Source of the DNA: Strigops habroptila
Lineage: Eukaryota > Chordata > Aves > Psittaciformes > Psittacidae
DNA: 64,000 nucleotides
Assembly (NCBI RefSeq): GCF_004027225.2
Contig: NW_022651106.1
Span: 124,001 to 188,000 of the forward strand
Direction of reading: 5' to 3'
Below the pieces are notes generated by a model. That model was not told where the DNA came from. It saw only the letters and a list, made by a program, of their open reading frames with translations, and did not search any database. Below are positions 33,757 to 46,559 of the stretch, piece by piece. Position 1 is the stretch's first letter. Each line of letters begins with the position of its first letter. Both the position numbers and the translations under genes were made by a program.

Positions 33757-33879
33757 CTATGGGGGGAGAAAAGAGGATTTTTGGGGTGAATTAGGGGGGT
33801 TTTGGCTAGGGATGGGGTTAACAGTGGGGGGTTTGGGGTGTAAGGGGTGGGGCAATGGGGAGGGAGCCCGAAATACGGC

Positions 33880-34505
33880 GTTCGGAGCCCAAAATATGGG
33901 GGTTATACACCAAAATATGGGGGTTATACCCCAAAATATGGGGGTTATATACCAAATTTCAGGTTTGGACATCAAAATATGGGGGTTGTAGCCCAAAATA
34001 TGGGGTTCATAGCCCAAAATATGGGTTTGGAGCCCAAAGTATGGGGGTTACACACCAAAATATGGGGGTTATGCACCAAAATATGGGTTTGGACATCAAA
34101 ATATGGGGGTTGTAGCCCAAAATATGGGGTTTGGACCCCGAATTATGGGGGTTATGCACCAAAATATGGGTTTGGAGCCCAAAATATGGGGTTTATAGCC
34201 CAAAATATGGGTTTGGAGCCCAAAATATGGTGGTTATACCCCAAAATACAGGGTTTATAGCCCAAAATATGGTGGTTATATCCCAAAATACAGGGTTTAT
34301 AGTCCAAAATATGGAGTAATACATGAAAATATGGGGGTTATGCCCCAAAACATGGGTTTGGACACTGAAATACGGGGGTTATAGGCCAAAATATGGGGTT
34401 GGAGCCCAAAACACAGAGTTAAGACACCAAAATATGGGGGTTATACCCCCAAATATGTGGCTGGAGCCCAAAATGTGGGGTTTATACCCCAAAATATACC
34501 CCTAA
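33880..34505. repeat. About 24-bp repeat in IGHM CH4-M1 intron, proximal
   Basis: Units aaaatatgggggttataccc with ggtttggacatc and gagccc variants. Frames here are artefacts. Confidence 0.92.
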
Positions 34506-37250
34506 AACCACTTTTTCCACCCCAAAAACCCCCTTTTCCACCCCAAACCCCATTTTGGATCTCAAACCCCCCATTTTCAACCCCAAAACCCCCTTTTCCA
34601 CCCCCAAACCCCCATTATCTATCCCTAAAACCCCCTTTTCGACCCTAAATCCCCCTTTTCCACCCCAAAACCCCCCTTTTACACTCCCCTAAATGCCTTT
34701 TCCACCCCTAAAGCCCCTTTTATAGCCCCAAACCCCCTTTTCCTCCCCCAAAACCCCTATTATAGCCCCGAAAACGCCTTTTCCACCCCAAACCCCCATT
34801 TTATAGCCCCCAAACCCCATTTTCCACCCCAAAACCGCCTTTTATAGCCCTTTTCCATCCCTAAACCCCCTTTTATAGCCCCTAAAACGACTTTTCCACC
34901 CCAGAAACCCCTTTTCCACCCCAAAACCCCCTTTTCCACCCCTAAAACCCCTTTTATGGCCCCCAAGCCCCCTTTTCCACCCCAAAACCCTTTCCCATCC
35001 CCTTTTCCACCCTATTTGCATTCCAAATCCCCCTTTTCCGTCCCCAAATCCCCATTTCCACTCCTAACACCCCCTTTTCAACCCCAAAACCTGCTTTTCT
35101 ACCCCAAAACCCCCTTTTTCCACCCCAAAACCCCTTTTGCACCCCAAAATCCCCCATTTCCACCCCTAAAACCCCTTTTTCCACCCCAAACCCCCTTTTC
35201 CACCCCAAAATCCCCTTTTCCACCCATAAACCCTTATTTCCATCCCCAAAAAAAACCCTTTTCCACCCCAAAACCACCTTTTCTAGCCTTTTTCCATCCC
35301 AAATCCCCCTTTTCCCACCCAAAAGCCCCCTTTTCCACCCAAACCCCCATTTCCACCCCAAACCCCCCATTTCCACCCCTACACCCTCATTTCCACCACA
35401 CACCCCCCGTTTTCCATCCCTAAAACCCCTTTTGCATCCCCAAAACCCCTTTTCCATCCCCAAAACGCCTTTTACACCCCCCAAAACCCCCTTTTCCACC
35501 CCAAAACCTTAATTTCCATTCCCAAAAACCCCCTTTTCCACCCCTAAAACCCCCTTTTCCACCCCAAAACCCCCCTTTTTCATCCAAACCCCCTTTTCGA
35601 CCCCCAACTCCCCTTTTCCACCCCAAACTCCCCCATTTCCACCTCTAAACCCCCTTTTCCACCCCAAAAAAACCCTTTTCCACCCCAAAACCCCCATTTG
35701 CATTCCCAAAACCCCCTTTTCCACCCTTAAACTCCCTTTTATAGCCCCCAAATCGCCTTTCCCGCCCCAAAACCCCCTTTCCCACCCCTAAAACCCCATT
35801 TAGAGCCCCAAAAATGCCTTTTCCATCCCAAAACTGCTCTCTTCCACCCCAAAAAAAACCCTTTTCCACCCCAATTCCCCCATTTCCCACCCCAAAACCC
35901 CCAAATCCACCCCCAAAACTTCCTTTTCCACCACAAAACCCCCATTTCCCACTCCAAAACCCCCATTTCCACCCCAAAACCTGCATTTCCCACCCAAAAC
36001 ACCCCATTTCAACCCCCAAACCTGCCTTTTCCACCCCAAACCCCCCCATTTCTACCCAAAACCCCCATTTCCCACTCCAAAACCCCCATTTCCACCCCCA
36101 AACCTGCCTTTCCCACTCCAAAACCCCCATTTCCACCCCAAAACCCCATTTCCCACCCCAAACACCCCATTTCAACCCCCAAAACTGCCTTTTCCACCCC
36201 AAATCCCCCCATTTCCACCCCAAAACCCTCATTTCCATCCCCAAAACTGCCTTTTCCACCACAAAACCCCCATTTCCCACCCCAAAACTGCCTTTTCCAC
36301 CCCAAAACCTGCATTTCCCACCCCAAACACCGCATTTCAACTCCCATAACTGCCTTTTCCACCCCAACCCCCCCCATTTCCCACCCCAAACCCCCCCATT
36401 TCCACCCCAAAACCCTCATTTCCACCCCCAAAACTGCCTTTTCCACCCCAAAACCCCCATTTCCCACTCCAAAAACCCCATTTCCACCCCAAAACCCCCA
36501 TTTCCCACCCCAAACACCCCATTTCAACCCCCAAAACTGCCTTTTAAACCCCAAAACCCCCCATTTCCACCCCAAACACCCCATTTCCACCCCCAAAACT
36601 GCCTTTTCCACCCCCAAACCTGCCTTTTCCACCCCAACCCCCCCCATTTCCACCCCAAACCCCCCATTTCCCACCCCAATCACCCCATTTCCACCCCCAA
36701 ACCTACCTTTTCCACCCCAAAACCCCCATTTCCACTCCAAAACCCCCATTTCCACCCCAAAACCCCCATTTCCCACTCCAAAAACCCCATTTCCACCCCA
36801 AAATCCCCATTTCCCACTCCAAACCCCCCATTTCAACCCCCAAACCTGCCTTTTCCACCCCAAAAACCCCCATTCCCATTTCCCACTCCAAAACCCCCAT
36901 TTCCACCCCCAAACCTGCCTTTCCCACCCCAAAAACCCCCATTTCCACTCAAAATCCCCATTTCCCACCCCAAAAACCCCATTTCCACCCCAAAACCTCC
37001 ATTTCCCACTCCAAAACCCCCATTTCCACCCCCAAACCTGCCTTTCCTACCCCAAAAACCCCATTTCCATCCCCAAATCTGCCTTTCCCACCCCAAAAAC
37101 CCCCATTTCCACCCCAAAACCCCCATTTCCCACCCCAAAATCCCCATTTCCACCCCAAAATCCCCATTTCCACCCCAAAACCTGCCTTTTCCACCCCAAA
37201 CCCCCCATTTCCCACCCCCAAACCTGCCTTTCTCACCCCAAAACCCCCCA
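34505..37250. repeat. C-rich/G-rich array in IGHM CH4-M1 intron
   Basis: About 2.7 kb of units such as ccccaaaacccccatttcc and ccttttccaccccaaacc. The minus strand (IGHM sense) is dense in GGGGTTTTGGGG-type runs, so G-quadruplexes are plausible. No genes despite long open frames on both strands. Confidence 0.95.
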
Positions 37251-37341
37251 TTTCCCCCCCATCTCCCCTCGGAATCCCACCGGGAACGCCGCACCCCCAC
37301 TCCCCCATCCCTTGGCTCTCATCATTCCATCAAAACACCGT

Positions 37342-37347
37342 TTTATT
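37342..37347 (-). promoter_or_regulatory. IGHM: Poly(A) signal for secreted IgM
   Basis: AATAAA on the minus strand about 120 nt after the secreted IgM stop codon. Confidence 0.85.
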
Positions 37348-37469
37348 GCTCAGTTTCGGGGCCTTTTTTACCCCCTCTTCCCATTTCCCCCCCCTTCCCC
37401 TTTATATCCTATCCGCGTTTGGGGATGCGGGGGGGGGGGGGGAGAGAGATGCGGAATTCCCTAGGGAAT

Positions 37470-37906
37470 TCAATAGCAGGAGCTGGCAACATCCGAGAGG
37501 ACCAGGGATACGTTGACGGCGGTGGGTTTACCCGAGGCTTTATCCACGGATCTCTGCACCACTTGCATTGGGATCTTCTCATGTCCCACCAGGCACGTGA
37601 AGACATTCCCGCTGGACCAATCCTCTCCGGGGACCGTCAAGGCGCTGTAGGTGAAGTAGGAAGCGGGAAGACGGGATTTGGAAGCGGGAAGATGGGACTT
37701 GGAAGCGACGAGGTGGGATTCGGCCGCCGGCGGCAACGTCACGTAGTCGGAGGCGGGAATGGGATCCCCATTGCGGAGCCATTGGATGAAGAGATCCGGA
37801 GGGTTGAAGCCCTTCGCCAGGCACGTGATGGTGGCTGATTCCTGCATGGAAAGCTGCTCCGATGGAGGTGGGAAGACGAAGACGGAGGGAGCTTTGGCGC
37901 CGCTGA
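37470..37906 (-). CDS. IGHM: IGHM CH4 exon with secretory tailpiece
   Basis: The acceptor TTTCTCAG precedes VSGAKAPSVFVFPPPSEQLS. A second AG four bases later would break the frame. The domain shows ATITCLAKGFNPPDLFIQWL, DWSSGNVFTCLVGHEKIP and the tail GKPTAVNVSLVLSDVASSCY, with the NVS sequon and penultimate Cys used for pentamer and J-chain assembly. The membrane donor G|GTAAAC lies at the start of the tailpiece (GT at 37531-37530). Between the C and E strands sits an unusual seven-residue triplicate (see the nested repeat). Confidence 0.96.
37659..37721 (-). repeat. IGHM: Three 21-bp in-frame repeats inside Cmu4
   Basis: Three tandem 21-nt units (37701-37721, 37680-37700, 37659-37679 in sense order) encode ESHLVAS, KSHLPAS and KSRLPAS. 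The paralogous Calpha4 has no such run at this place. The frame is kept, so the Ig domain gains roughly two extra heptads in a loop. Confidence 0.88.
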
Positions 37907-38104
37907 CTGAGAAAGGAATAGGGGGGAACGGGTCAGTTTTCCATGGTTTTCCGAGGGAAATGGGGGGATTGGATCCGTTTCCTTCGGTTTTGCAACAGGA
38001 GGAGTGGAATTGGATCCATTACCATCGAGTTTTCCCAAAGAAACGGCGGGATTGGGTCATTTTGCCTCGATTTTCCAAAGGAAATGCTGGAATTGGGTCA
38101 TTTT

Positions 38105-40065
38105 CCCAGTCTAAACCACTCCCAGACAAGTCTAAACCGGTATAGACCACTATAAACCGGTCTAAACTAGTCCCAAACTGGTCTAAACCAGTCTAAACCA
38201 CTATTAACTATTATAAACCATTATAAACCATCATGAACCACTACAAACCACTCCCAGCACCAGTCTAGACCAGTCTAAACCACTATAAACCCACTATAAA
38301 CCACTATAAACCCACTATAAACCACTATAAACCCACTATAAACCACTATAACCCACTATAAACCACTATAAACCAGTCTAAACCACTATAAACCCACTAT
38401 AAACCAGTCTAAACCACTATAAACCCACTATAAACCACTATAAACCAATCTAAACCACTACAACCCACTATAAACCAGTCCCAAACCAGCTCCAAATCAC
38501 TCCCAGCACCAGTCTAGACCAGTCTAGACCAGTCTAAACTGCTATAAACCCACTATAAACCACTATAAACCAGTCTAAACCACTATAAACCCACTATAAA
38601 CCACTATAAACCAGTCTAAACCACTACAACCCACTATAAACCAGTCCCAAACCAGCTCCAAACCCCTCCCAGCACCACTAGAGGCCAGTCTAAACCACTA
38701 AAAACCCACTATAAACCCACTATAAACCACTATAAACCCACTATAAACCACTATAAACCACTATAAACCCACTATAAACCACTATAAACCACTATAAACC
38801 CACTATAAACCACTATAAACCAGTCTAAACCAGCCTAAACCACTATAAACCACTATAAACCCACTATAAACCACTATAAACCAGTCTAAACCACTACAAC
38901 CCACTATAAACCAGTCCTAAACCAGCTCCAAATCACTCCCAGCACCAGTCAAGACCAGTCTAGACCAGTCTAAACCACTATAAACCCACTATAAACCACT
39001 ATAAACCCACTATAAACCACTATAAACCACTATAAACCCACTATAAACCACTATAAACCCACTATAAACCACTATAAACCCACTATAAACCACTATAAAC
39101 CCACTATAAACCCACTATAAACTCACTATAAACCACTATAAACCCGCTATAACCCACTATAAACCACTACAACCCACTATAAACCAGTCCCAAATCAGCT
39201 CCAAACCTCACACAGCACCACTAGAGGCCAGTCTAAACCACTATAAACCACTATAAACCACTATAAACCAGTCTAAACCACTCTAAACCCACTATAAACC
39301 ACTATAAACCACTATAAACCCACTATAAACCACTATAAACCCACTATAAACCCACTATAAACCACTACAACCCACTATAAACCAGTCCCAAACCTCTCAC
39401 AGCACCACTAGAGGCCAGTCTAAACCACTATAACCCACTATAAACCACTATAAACCCACTACAGACCAGTCTAAACCACTATAAACCCACTATAACCACT
39501 ATAAAACAGTCTAAACCACTATAAACCCACTATAAACCCACTATAAACCCACTATAAACCCACTATGAACCATTATAAACCACTATAAACCCACTATAAA
39601 CCCACTATAAACCCACTATAAACCCACTATAAACCATTATAAACCACTATAAACCCACTATAAACCCACTATAAACCACTATAAACCACTATAAACCACT
39701 ATAAACCCACTATAACCCACCATAAACCACTATAAACCAGTCTAAACCACTATAAACCCACTACAGACCAGTCTAAACCACTATAAACCCACTATAAACC
39801 ACTATAAACCCACTATAAACCACTATAAAGCACTATAAACCCACTATAAACCACTATAAACCCACTATAAACCACTATAAACCAGTCTAAACCACTATAA
39901 ACAACTATAAACCAGTCTAAACCACTATAAACCAGTCCCAAACCACCTCCAAACCACTCATAGACCAGTCTAGACCACCACAGACCAGTCTCGACCACCA
40001 TAGACCAGCGTAGACCACCCTAAACCAGCCTAGACCACCCTAAACCAGTCCAATCCAGCCCAACC
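38105..40065. repeat. actataaaccc array in IGHM CH3-CH4 intron
   Basis: About 2 kb of 11-12 bp words (ccactataaacccactataa) with interspersed ccagtctaaacc. Longer composite units carry cagcaccactagaggcca. No genes. Confidence 0.94.
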
Positions 40066-40088
40066 CAGTATCCCCGGTGGCCACTCAC

Positions 40089-40412
40089 CGGTTGCCTTCT
40101 GCAGGGTGGCCTGGGCAGGGAAGAGCATGTCGGGGTGGGTGACCCTGCAGGTGAACGTGTCCCCCTTGTCCCAGTCCGTGGTGCAGACGTTGGCCACGGC
40201 CACCACGCTGAAGAGCCCGTTGGCCTCGAGGACGTGAGGGGACCTGTTGGTGGGCAGCTCGGTGCCGTCGTCCTTCCACCAGGAGATGTCCAAGCCGTGG
40301 ACGTTGGCCACGTTGAGCACTCGGCACGTCAGCTTGGCCGCCTTCTCCTTGAAGATGTCCATGAAGAGCGGGGGGGTGACCTTCACCGTGATGTCTTCAC
40401 TGAGGGACTCGT
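40089..40412 (-). CDS. IGHM: IGHM CH3 exon
   Basis: The acceptor TTCTCCAG and the donor AACCG|GTGAGT bound 324 nt. It encodes YESLSEDITVKVTPPLFMDI, KLTCRVLNVANVHGLDISWW, a TNRS sequon and DKGDTFTCRVTHPDMLFP. Both Ig cysteines and the C-strand Trp are present. Standard phase 1/1. Confidence 0.95.
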
Positions 40413-40429
40413 CTGGAGAAGGAGATGGA

Positions 40430-41215
40430 GCCATCAAGTCATGTTGACCATGGCCACTGCCCCATAGAGACCTCACACTATGGTTTCCATAGGGAGATGG
40501 AGCCATCAAGCCATGTTGACCATGGCCACCGCCCCATAGAGACCCCACACTATGGTTTCCATAGGGAGATGGAGCCATTGACCATGGCCACCACCCCACA
40601 GAGACCCCACACTATGGTTTCCATAGGGAGATGGAGCCATTGACCATGGCCACCACCCCACAGAGACCCCACACTATGGTTTCCATAGGGAGATGGAGCC
40701 ATTGACCATGGCCACCGCCCCATAGAGGGATAAGGGGACCTCTTGGTCTCCAATCTATGGCCACCAAAGGACACACTATGGACAATATGGACCTTCTATG
40801 GACTATATGGAGCTTCTCTTATGGCCAGTATGGACCTTCTCCTATGGACCATATGGAGCTTCTCCTACAGACAACATGGAGCTTCTCCTGTGGGCAACAT
40901 GGAGCTTCTCCTGTGGGCAGTATGGACCTTCTATGGACAATATGGACCTTCTATGGACTATATGGACCTTCTATGGACTATATGGAGCTTCTCCTATGGG
41001 CAATATGGACCTTCTATGGACAATATGGACCTTCTATGGACTATATGGAGCTTCTCTTATGGACAATATGGACCTTCTATGGACTATATGGACCTTCTAT
41101 GGACTATATGGAGCTTCTCCTATGGACAATGTAGACCTTCTATGGACAATATAGACCTTCTATGGACAATATGGAGCTTCTCCTATGGCCAATATGGTTG
41201 GTGGCATCTACCTGG
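40430..41215. repeat. Two arrays in IGHM CH2-CH3 intron
   Basis: From 40430 to 40735 are four units of about 65-75 bp with gaccatggccaccgcccc and tatggtttccatagggag. From 40770 to 41215 there are units tatggaccttctatggaca and tatggagcttctcctatgg. Frames are artefacts. Confidence 0.92.
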
Positions 41216-41370
41216 CCTTCCACGATGGACCTATGGAAGTGCTGGATGGTGGCATCTTCTCAGACCTGAAGGTCTTCTCCAACCCACCTCCTCCATACCT
41301 GAACCCCAACGCCACCGAGACGCCTTCAGGCTGGTTGCCCCCCAAAGCCACGTCCCCACCATGGACTTAC

Positions 41371-41685
41371 AGTTACATTCCTGAGCTTTGCTGATGTTCC
41401 TCATCTCCCCGTCCACTTGACACGTGTAGATGGCCCCCGAGTTCCACTCCGCTTCGGTGACCACCAGGCGGCTGTTGGTGACAGAGAGGCCCCCTTTGGC
41501 CAAGGTCTCGGTGATGGCAGCGTCTTGGAGGTCGAGGCCGTTCTTGAGCCATTGGATGGGAGGATTGGGAGGACCTTGGACGTGGCACAAGATGGTGGCG
41601 TTGCGGTAAGGACCTTGGAATTCCTCCCGGGATGGGGCGTACAGGGTGAGCGTGGGGAGCACGGGGGGAGCCGGGCGGCTGGAAC
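41371..41685 (-). CDS. IGHM: IGHM CH2 exon
   Basis: The acceptor CCCACAG and the donor AACT|GTAAGT bound 315 nt. It begins GSSRPAPPVLPTLTLYAPSR and continues with a RNAT sequon, ILCHVQGPPNPPIQWLKNG and GAIYTCQVDGEMRNISKAQE. A C-terminal Cys (QECN) suits inter-heavy-chain bonding. Two N-glycosylation sequons (NAT and NIS). Confidence 0.95.
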
Positions 41686-41694
41686 CTGTGGGGT

Positions 41695-42540
41695 GAAGGA
41701 GAAGGGAGAAGGATGAAGGACAAGGGTGGAGCAGGAGGGGTGGAGCTGGAGAAGGATGAGGGTGAAGGGGAAAGATGGATGGAGAAGAAGGGTGGAGGAC
41801 AAGGATGGAGAAGGATAAAGGACAAGGATGGAGAAGGAAGAAGAATGAAGGACCAGGATGGAGAAGGACCAGGATGGAGAAGGACCAAGATGAAGGACCA
41901 GGATGGAGAAGGAAGAAGGATGAAGGATGGAGAAGGAAGAAGAATGAAGGATGGAGAAGGAAGAAGGGTGAAGGACAAGGATGGAGAAGGAAGAAGGATG
42001 AAGGATGGAGAAGGGTGAAGGACAAGGATGGAGAAGGATGAAGGACCAAGATGGATAAGGAAGAAGGATGAAGGACAAGGATGGAGAAGGAGAATGATGA
42101 AGGACAAGGAAGGAGAAGGATGAAGGACCAGGATGGAGAAGGAAGAAGAACAAGGATGGAGAAGGAGGAAGGACCAGGATGGACAAGGAGGAAGGACCAG
42201 GATGGACAAGGAAGCAGGATGAAGGACCAGGATGGAGAAGGAAGAAGGACAAGGATGGAGAAGGAGAATGATGAAGGACCAGGATGGAGAAGGAAGAAGG
42301 ACAAGGATGGAGAAGGAGAATGATGAAGGACCAGGATGGAGAAGGAAGAAGGATGAAGGACCAAGATGGAGAAGGAAGAAGGACCAGCAAGGAGAAAGAT
42401 GAAGGACAAGGATGGAAAAGGACCAGGATGGAGAAGGAAGAAGGACCAGGATGGAGAAGGAAGAAGGACCAGGAAGCAGAAAGATGAAGGACAAGGATGG
42501 AAAAGGACCAAGATGCAGCAGGAAGAAGGCACCAGTCAAC
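41695..42540. repeat. Purine-rich repeat in IGHM CH1-CH2 intron
   Basis: Units ggatggagaaggaagaagg and atgaaggaccaggatgg. It ends in a C-run at 42555-42600 next to CH1. The Ser/Phe/Leu-rich minus frames are artefacts. Confidence 0.93.
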
Positions 42541-42625
42541 CCAAAACCAACAGAACCCCCCCTCCCCCCCCCCCCCCACCCCCCCCCCACAAACCCCCCC
42601 CTTTGCGCCCCCATCCGTCACCCAC

Positions 42626-42919
42626 CGGGGTTCTCCAGGGCCACCACGATGTCCTTGACCCTGCAGTAGAAGGGCTGCAGGCTCTTCCCTTCCTCGGGGG
42701 GCAGCAGGAGGTGGCTGGCGGCCGCCCGCGCCGCGCCGGGGTAGGTGCGGGCGCCGTGGGGCGCGCTGTGGGGCAGGCTGCGGTTCAGGCGGTCGCTCCA
42801 GGAGAAGGGGGGCCCGGGGCGCAGGAAGCCCACGGCCAAGCAGGCCACCGAGTAGAAGCCGGAGCTGGAGGAGGAGCCGCACGGAGACAACGGGAACAGG
42901 ACGGGGGGGACGCGGGAAC
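42626..42919 (-). CDS. IGHM: IGHM CH1 exon
   Basis: The acceptor TCCCGCAG precedes GSRVPPVLFPLSPCGSSSSS, which joins the J-segment G in phase. SPC supplies the light-chain Cys. FYSVACLAVGFLRPGPPFSW and PFYCRVKDIVVALENP hold the domain cysteines and Trp. NRS is a sequon. The donor is CCCCG|GTGGGT. 294 nt. It is the first constant exon downstream of JH and so is expressed first. Confidence 0.95.
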
Positions 42920-42934
42920 CTGCGGGATAAGGGG

Positions 42935-44090
42935 GAAATGGGGGGTTTGGGGCGAGAAATGGGGGGTTTGGGGGGGGAAATGGGGGGTTTGGGGGGGGAA
43001 ATAGGGGGTTTGGGGGGGAAATTGGGGGTTTGGGGGAAAACGAGGGTTTTGGGTGGAAAAAATGGGGTTTGGGGCAAGAAATGGGGGGTTTGGGAGAAAA
43101 ACATTGTTTTGGGGGAAAAAAATGGAGGTTTGGGGCAAGAAATGGGGGTTTGGGAAAAAAAAAATTGTTTTTGGGGGAAAAAATGGAGGTTTGGGGCAAG
43201 AAATGGGGGTTTGGGAAAAAAATTGTTTTTGGGGGAAAAAATGGAGGTTTGGGGCAAGAAATGGGGGTTTGGGAAAAAAATTGTTTTTGGGGGAAAAAAT
43301 GGAGGTTTGGGGCAAGAAATGGGGGTTTGGGGGGGGAAATGGGGGTTTGGGAGAAAAACATTGTTTTGGGGGGGGAAAAATGGAGGTTTGGGGCAAGAAA
43401 TGGGAGGTTTGGGGGGGAAATGGGGGTTTGGGACGGGAAATGGGGAGTTTGGGGCAAGAAATGGGGGTTTGGGGGGGAAAAACGTCGTTTTGGGGTGGAA
43501 AAATGAGGGTTTTGGGCCAGAGATGGGGGGTTTGGGGCAAGAAATGGGGAGTTTGGGGCAAGAAATGGGGGAGATTGGGGGGGCAAAATGGGGGGTTTGG
43601 GGGGGGAAAATGGGGGGTTGGGGGGGAATGGGGGTTTGGGTTGAGAAACAGCATTTTGAGGTGAAAAACATGGATTTTTGGGGAAAAGCATCATTTTGGG
43701 GGGGGAAATGGGGAGGTTGGGGGGGGAAAATGGGGGGTTTGGGAGAAAAACATTGTTTTGGGGGGAAAAAATGGAGGTTTGGGGCAAGAAATGGGGGGTT
43801 TGGGGGGGGAAATGGGGGTTTGGGAGAAAAACATTGTTTTGGGGGGGAAAAATGGAGGTTTGGGGCAAGAAATGGGAGGTTTGGGGGGGAAATGGGGGGG
43901 ATTGGGGCAAGAAATGGGGGGTTTGGGGGGGAATGGGGGTTTGGGGGGAGAAATGGGGGTTTGGGGCAAGAAATGGGGGGGATTGGGGTGGGAAATGGGG
44001 GTTTGGGACAAAACACAACGGTTTTGGGGAAACCCCACCATTTTGGGGGGGAAAACCACGGATTTTGGGGCAAACCCCACTGATTTGGGG
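42935..44090. repeat. G-rich repeat 5' of IGHM CH1
   Basis: Units of about 24-26 bp, gaaatgggggtttgggggg and aaaatggaggtttggggcaa. G-rich on plus and so C-rich on the IGHM sense strand, opposite to the skew of the switch array. No genes. Confidence 0.94.
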
Positions 44091-44109
44091 TCAAACCCCC
44101 CCCCCAAAT

Positions 44110-46550
44110 TCGGTGCATACCAGTATAGGACCAGTATGGGACCTGTACGGACCAATATGGGACCAGTATGGACCAGTACCGGCACCCCCCAGCTGCCCTA
44201 TAGCTGCTTCTGCAGTACTGGGACCAGTATGGGACCAGTATGGGACCAGTACGGGACCAGTATGGGACCAGTATGGACCAGTATAGACCAGTATGGACCA
44301 GTATGGGACCAGTACCAGCACCCCCCAGCTGCCCTATAGCTGCTTCTGCAGTACTGGGACGAGTATGGGACCAGCATGGGACCAGTATAGACCAATATGG
44401 GACCAGTATGGACCAGTATGGACCAGTATGGGACCAGTACCGGCACTCCCCAGCTGCCCTATAGCTGCTTCTGCAGTACTGGGATCAGTATGGGACCAGT
44501 ATGGAACCAGTATGGGACCAGTATGGGACCAGTACCAGCACCCCGCAGCCACCCTATAGCTGCTTCTGCAGTACTGGGACCAGTATGGACCAGTATGGAC
44601 CAGTATAGACCACTATGGGACCAGTATGGGACCAGTATGGGACCAGCATGGACCGGTACCGGCACCCCCAGCTGCCCTATAGCTGCTTCTGCAGTAATGG
44701 GATCAGTATGGGACCAGCATAGATCAATATGGGACCAGTATGGACCAGTATGGGACCAGTACTGGCATCCCCCAGCTGCCCTATAGCTGCTTCTGCAGTA
44801 CTGGAACCAGTATGGGACCAGTATAGACCACTGTGGGACCAGTATAGACCTGTACTGGACCAGCACCGGCACCCCCCAGCTGCCCTATAGCTGCTTCTGC
44901 AGTACTGGGACCAGTATGGGACCAGTATGGGACCAGTATAGACCAATATGGGACCAGTATGGAACCAGTATGGACCAGTACCGGCACCCCCCAGCTGCCC
45001 TATAGCTGCTTCTGCAGTACTGGGACCAGTATGGGACCAGTATGGACCAGTATGGGACCGGTACCGGCACCCCCCAGCTGCCCTATAGCTGCTTCTACAG
45101 TACTGGGACCAGTATGGACCAGTATGGACCAGTATGGACCAGTATGGGACCAGTATGGGACGAGTATGGACCAGTATGGACCAGTACTGGCACCCCCCAG
45201 CTGCCCTATGGCTGCTTCTGCAGTACTGGGATCAGTATGGGACCAGTATGGGACCAGTATGGACCAGTATGGACCAGTATGGGACCAGTACTGGCACCCC
45301 CAGCTGCCCTATAGCTGCTTCTGCAGTACTGGGACCAGTACGGGACCAGTATGGACCAGTATGGAGCAGTATGGGACCAGTATGGACCAGTATGGGACCG
45401 GTACCGGCACCCCCCAGCTGCCCTATAGCTGCTTCTACAGTACTGGGACCAGTATGGACGAGTATGGACCAGTATGGACCAGTATGGGACCAGTACCGGC
45501 ACCCCCAGCTGCCCTATAGCTGCTTCTGCAGTACTGGGACCAGTATGGGACCAGTATGGGACCAGTACGGGACCAGTATGGGACCAGTATGGACCAGTAT
45601 AGACCAGTATGGACCAGTATGGGACCAGTACCGGCACCCCCAGCTGCCCTATAGCTGCTTCTGCAGTACTGGGACCAGTATGGGACCAGTATGGGACCAG
45701 TACGGGACCAGTATGGGACCAGTATGGACCAGTATAGACCAGTATGGACCAGTATGGGACCAGTACCGGCACCCCCCAGCTGCCCTATAGCTGCTTCTGC
45801 AGTACTGGGATCAGTATGGGACCAGTATGGACCAGTATAGACCAATATGAGACCAGTATGGACCAGTATGGGACCAGTACCGGAACCCCCCAGCTGCCCT
45901 ATAGCTGCTTCTACAGTACTGGGACCAGTATGGACCAGTATGGACCAGTATGGACCAGTACCGGCACCCCCAGCTGCCCTATAGCTGCTTCTACAGTACT
46001 GGGACCAGTATGGGACCAGTATGGGACCAGTACGGGACCAGTACGGGACCAGTATGGACCAGTATGGACCAGTATGGGACCAGTACCGGCACCCCCCAGC
46101 TGCCCTATAGCTGCTTCTACAGTACTGGGATCAGTATGGGACCAGTATGGACCAGTACGGGACCAGTATGGACCAATATGGGACCAGTATGGACCAGTAT
46201 GGACCAGTACTGGCACCCCCCAGCCACCCTATAGCTGCTTCTGCAGTACAGGGATCAGTATGGACCAGTATGGACCAGTATGGACCGGTACCGGCACCCC
46301 CAGCTGCCCTATAGCTGCTTCTACAGTACTGGGATCAGTATGGGACCAGTATGGGACCAGTATAGACCAATATGGGACCAGTATGGACCTGTACTGGACC
46401 AGTACAGCCCAGTACCAAACCAGCACTGGCCTCTATAGACCAGTGTGGGACCAGTATGGCCCAGTACCAGACCAGTAACCCCATACGGGACCAGCACCAG
46501 CTGCCCCAGACCAGTATGGACCAGTATAGACCAGTACCACACCATTAGCC
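44110..46550 (-). other. Putative S-mu switch region
   Basis: About 20 copies of a core that reads CAGCTGCCCTATAGCTGC followed by TTCTGCAGTACTGG, separated by variable numbers of gaccagtatgg 11/12-mers. Each core has two AGCT (AID hotspot) words. On the IGHM sense strand the core is G-rich (GGGCAGCTGGGGGGTGCC). Its position between JH and Cmu1, about 1.2 kb 5' of CH1, is that of S-mu. The core shares CAGCTGCCC..CTATAG with parts of the upsilon array. Confidence 0.8.
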
Positions 46551-46559
46551 CCATATACC

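Noticed and set aside
35814-37838. A 674-residue plus-strand open frame rich in Pro, Phe and His.
   Set aside because: It is a repeat translation of ccccaaaacccccatttcc and runs antisense through the Cmu4 exon.
38670-39420. Three copies of CACCACTAGAGGCCAGT resembling CTCF sites.
   Set aside because: The core has GGCC where CTCF needs GGGC or GGCG, and the copies are part of the intron repeat.
44110-46550. Regular repeat-spacer look resembling a CRISPR array.
   Set aside because: The spacers are themselves repeats of gaccagtatgg, the locus is vertebrate, and the context is a switch region.
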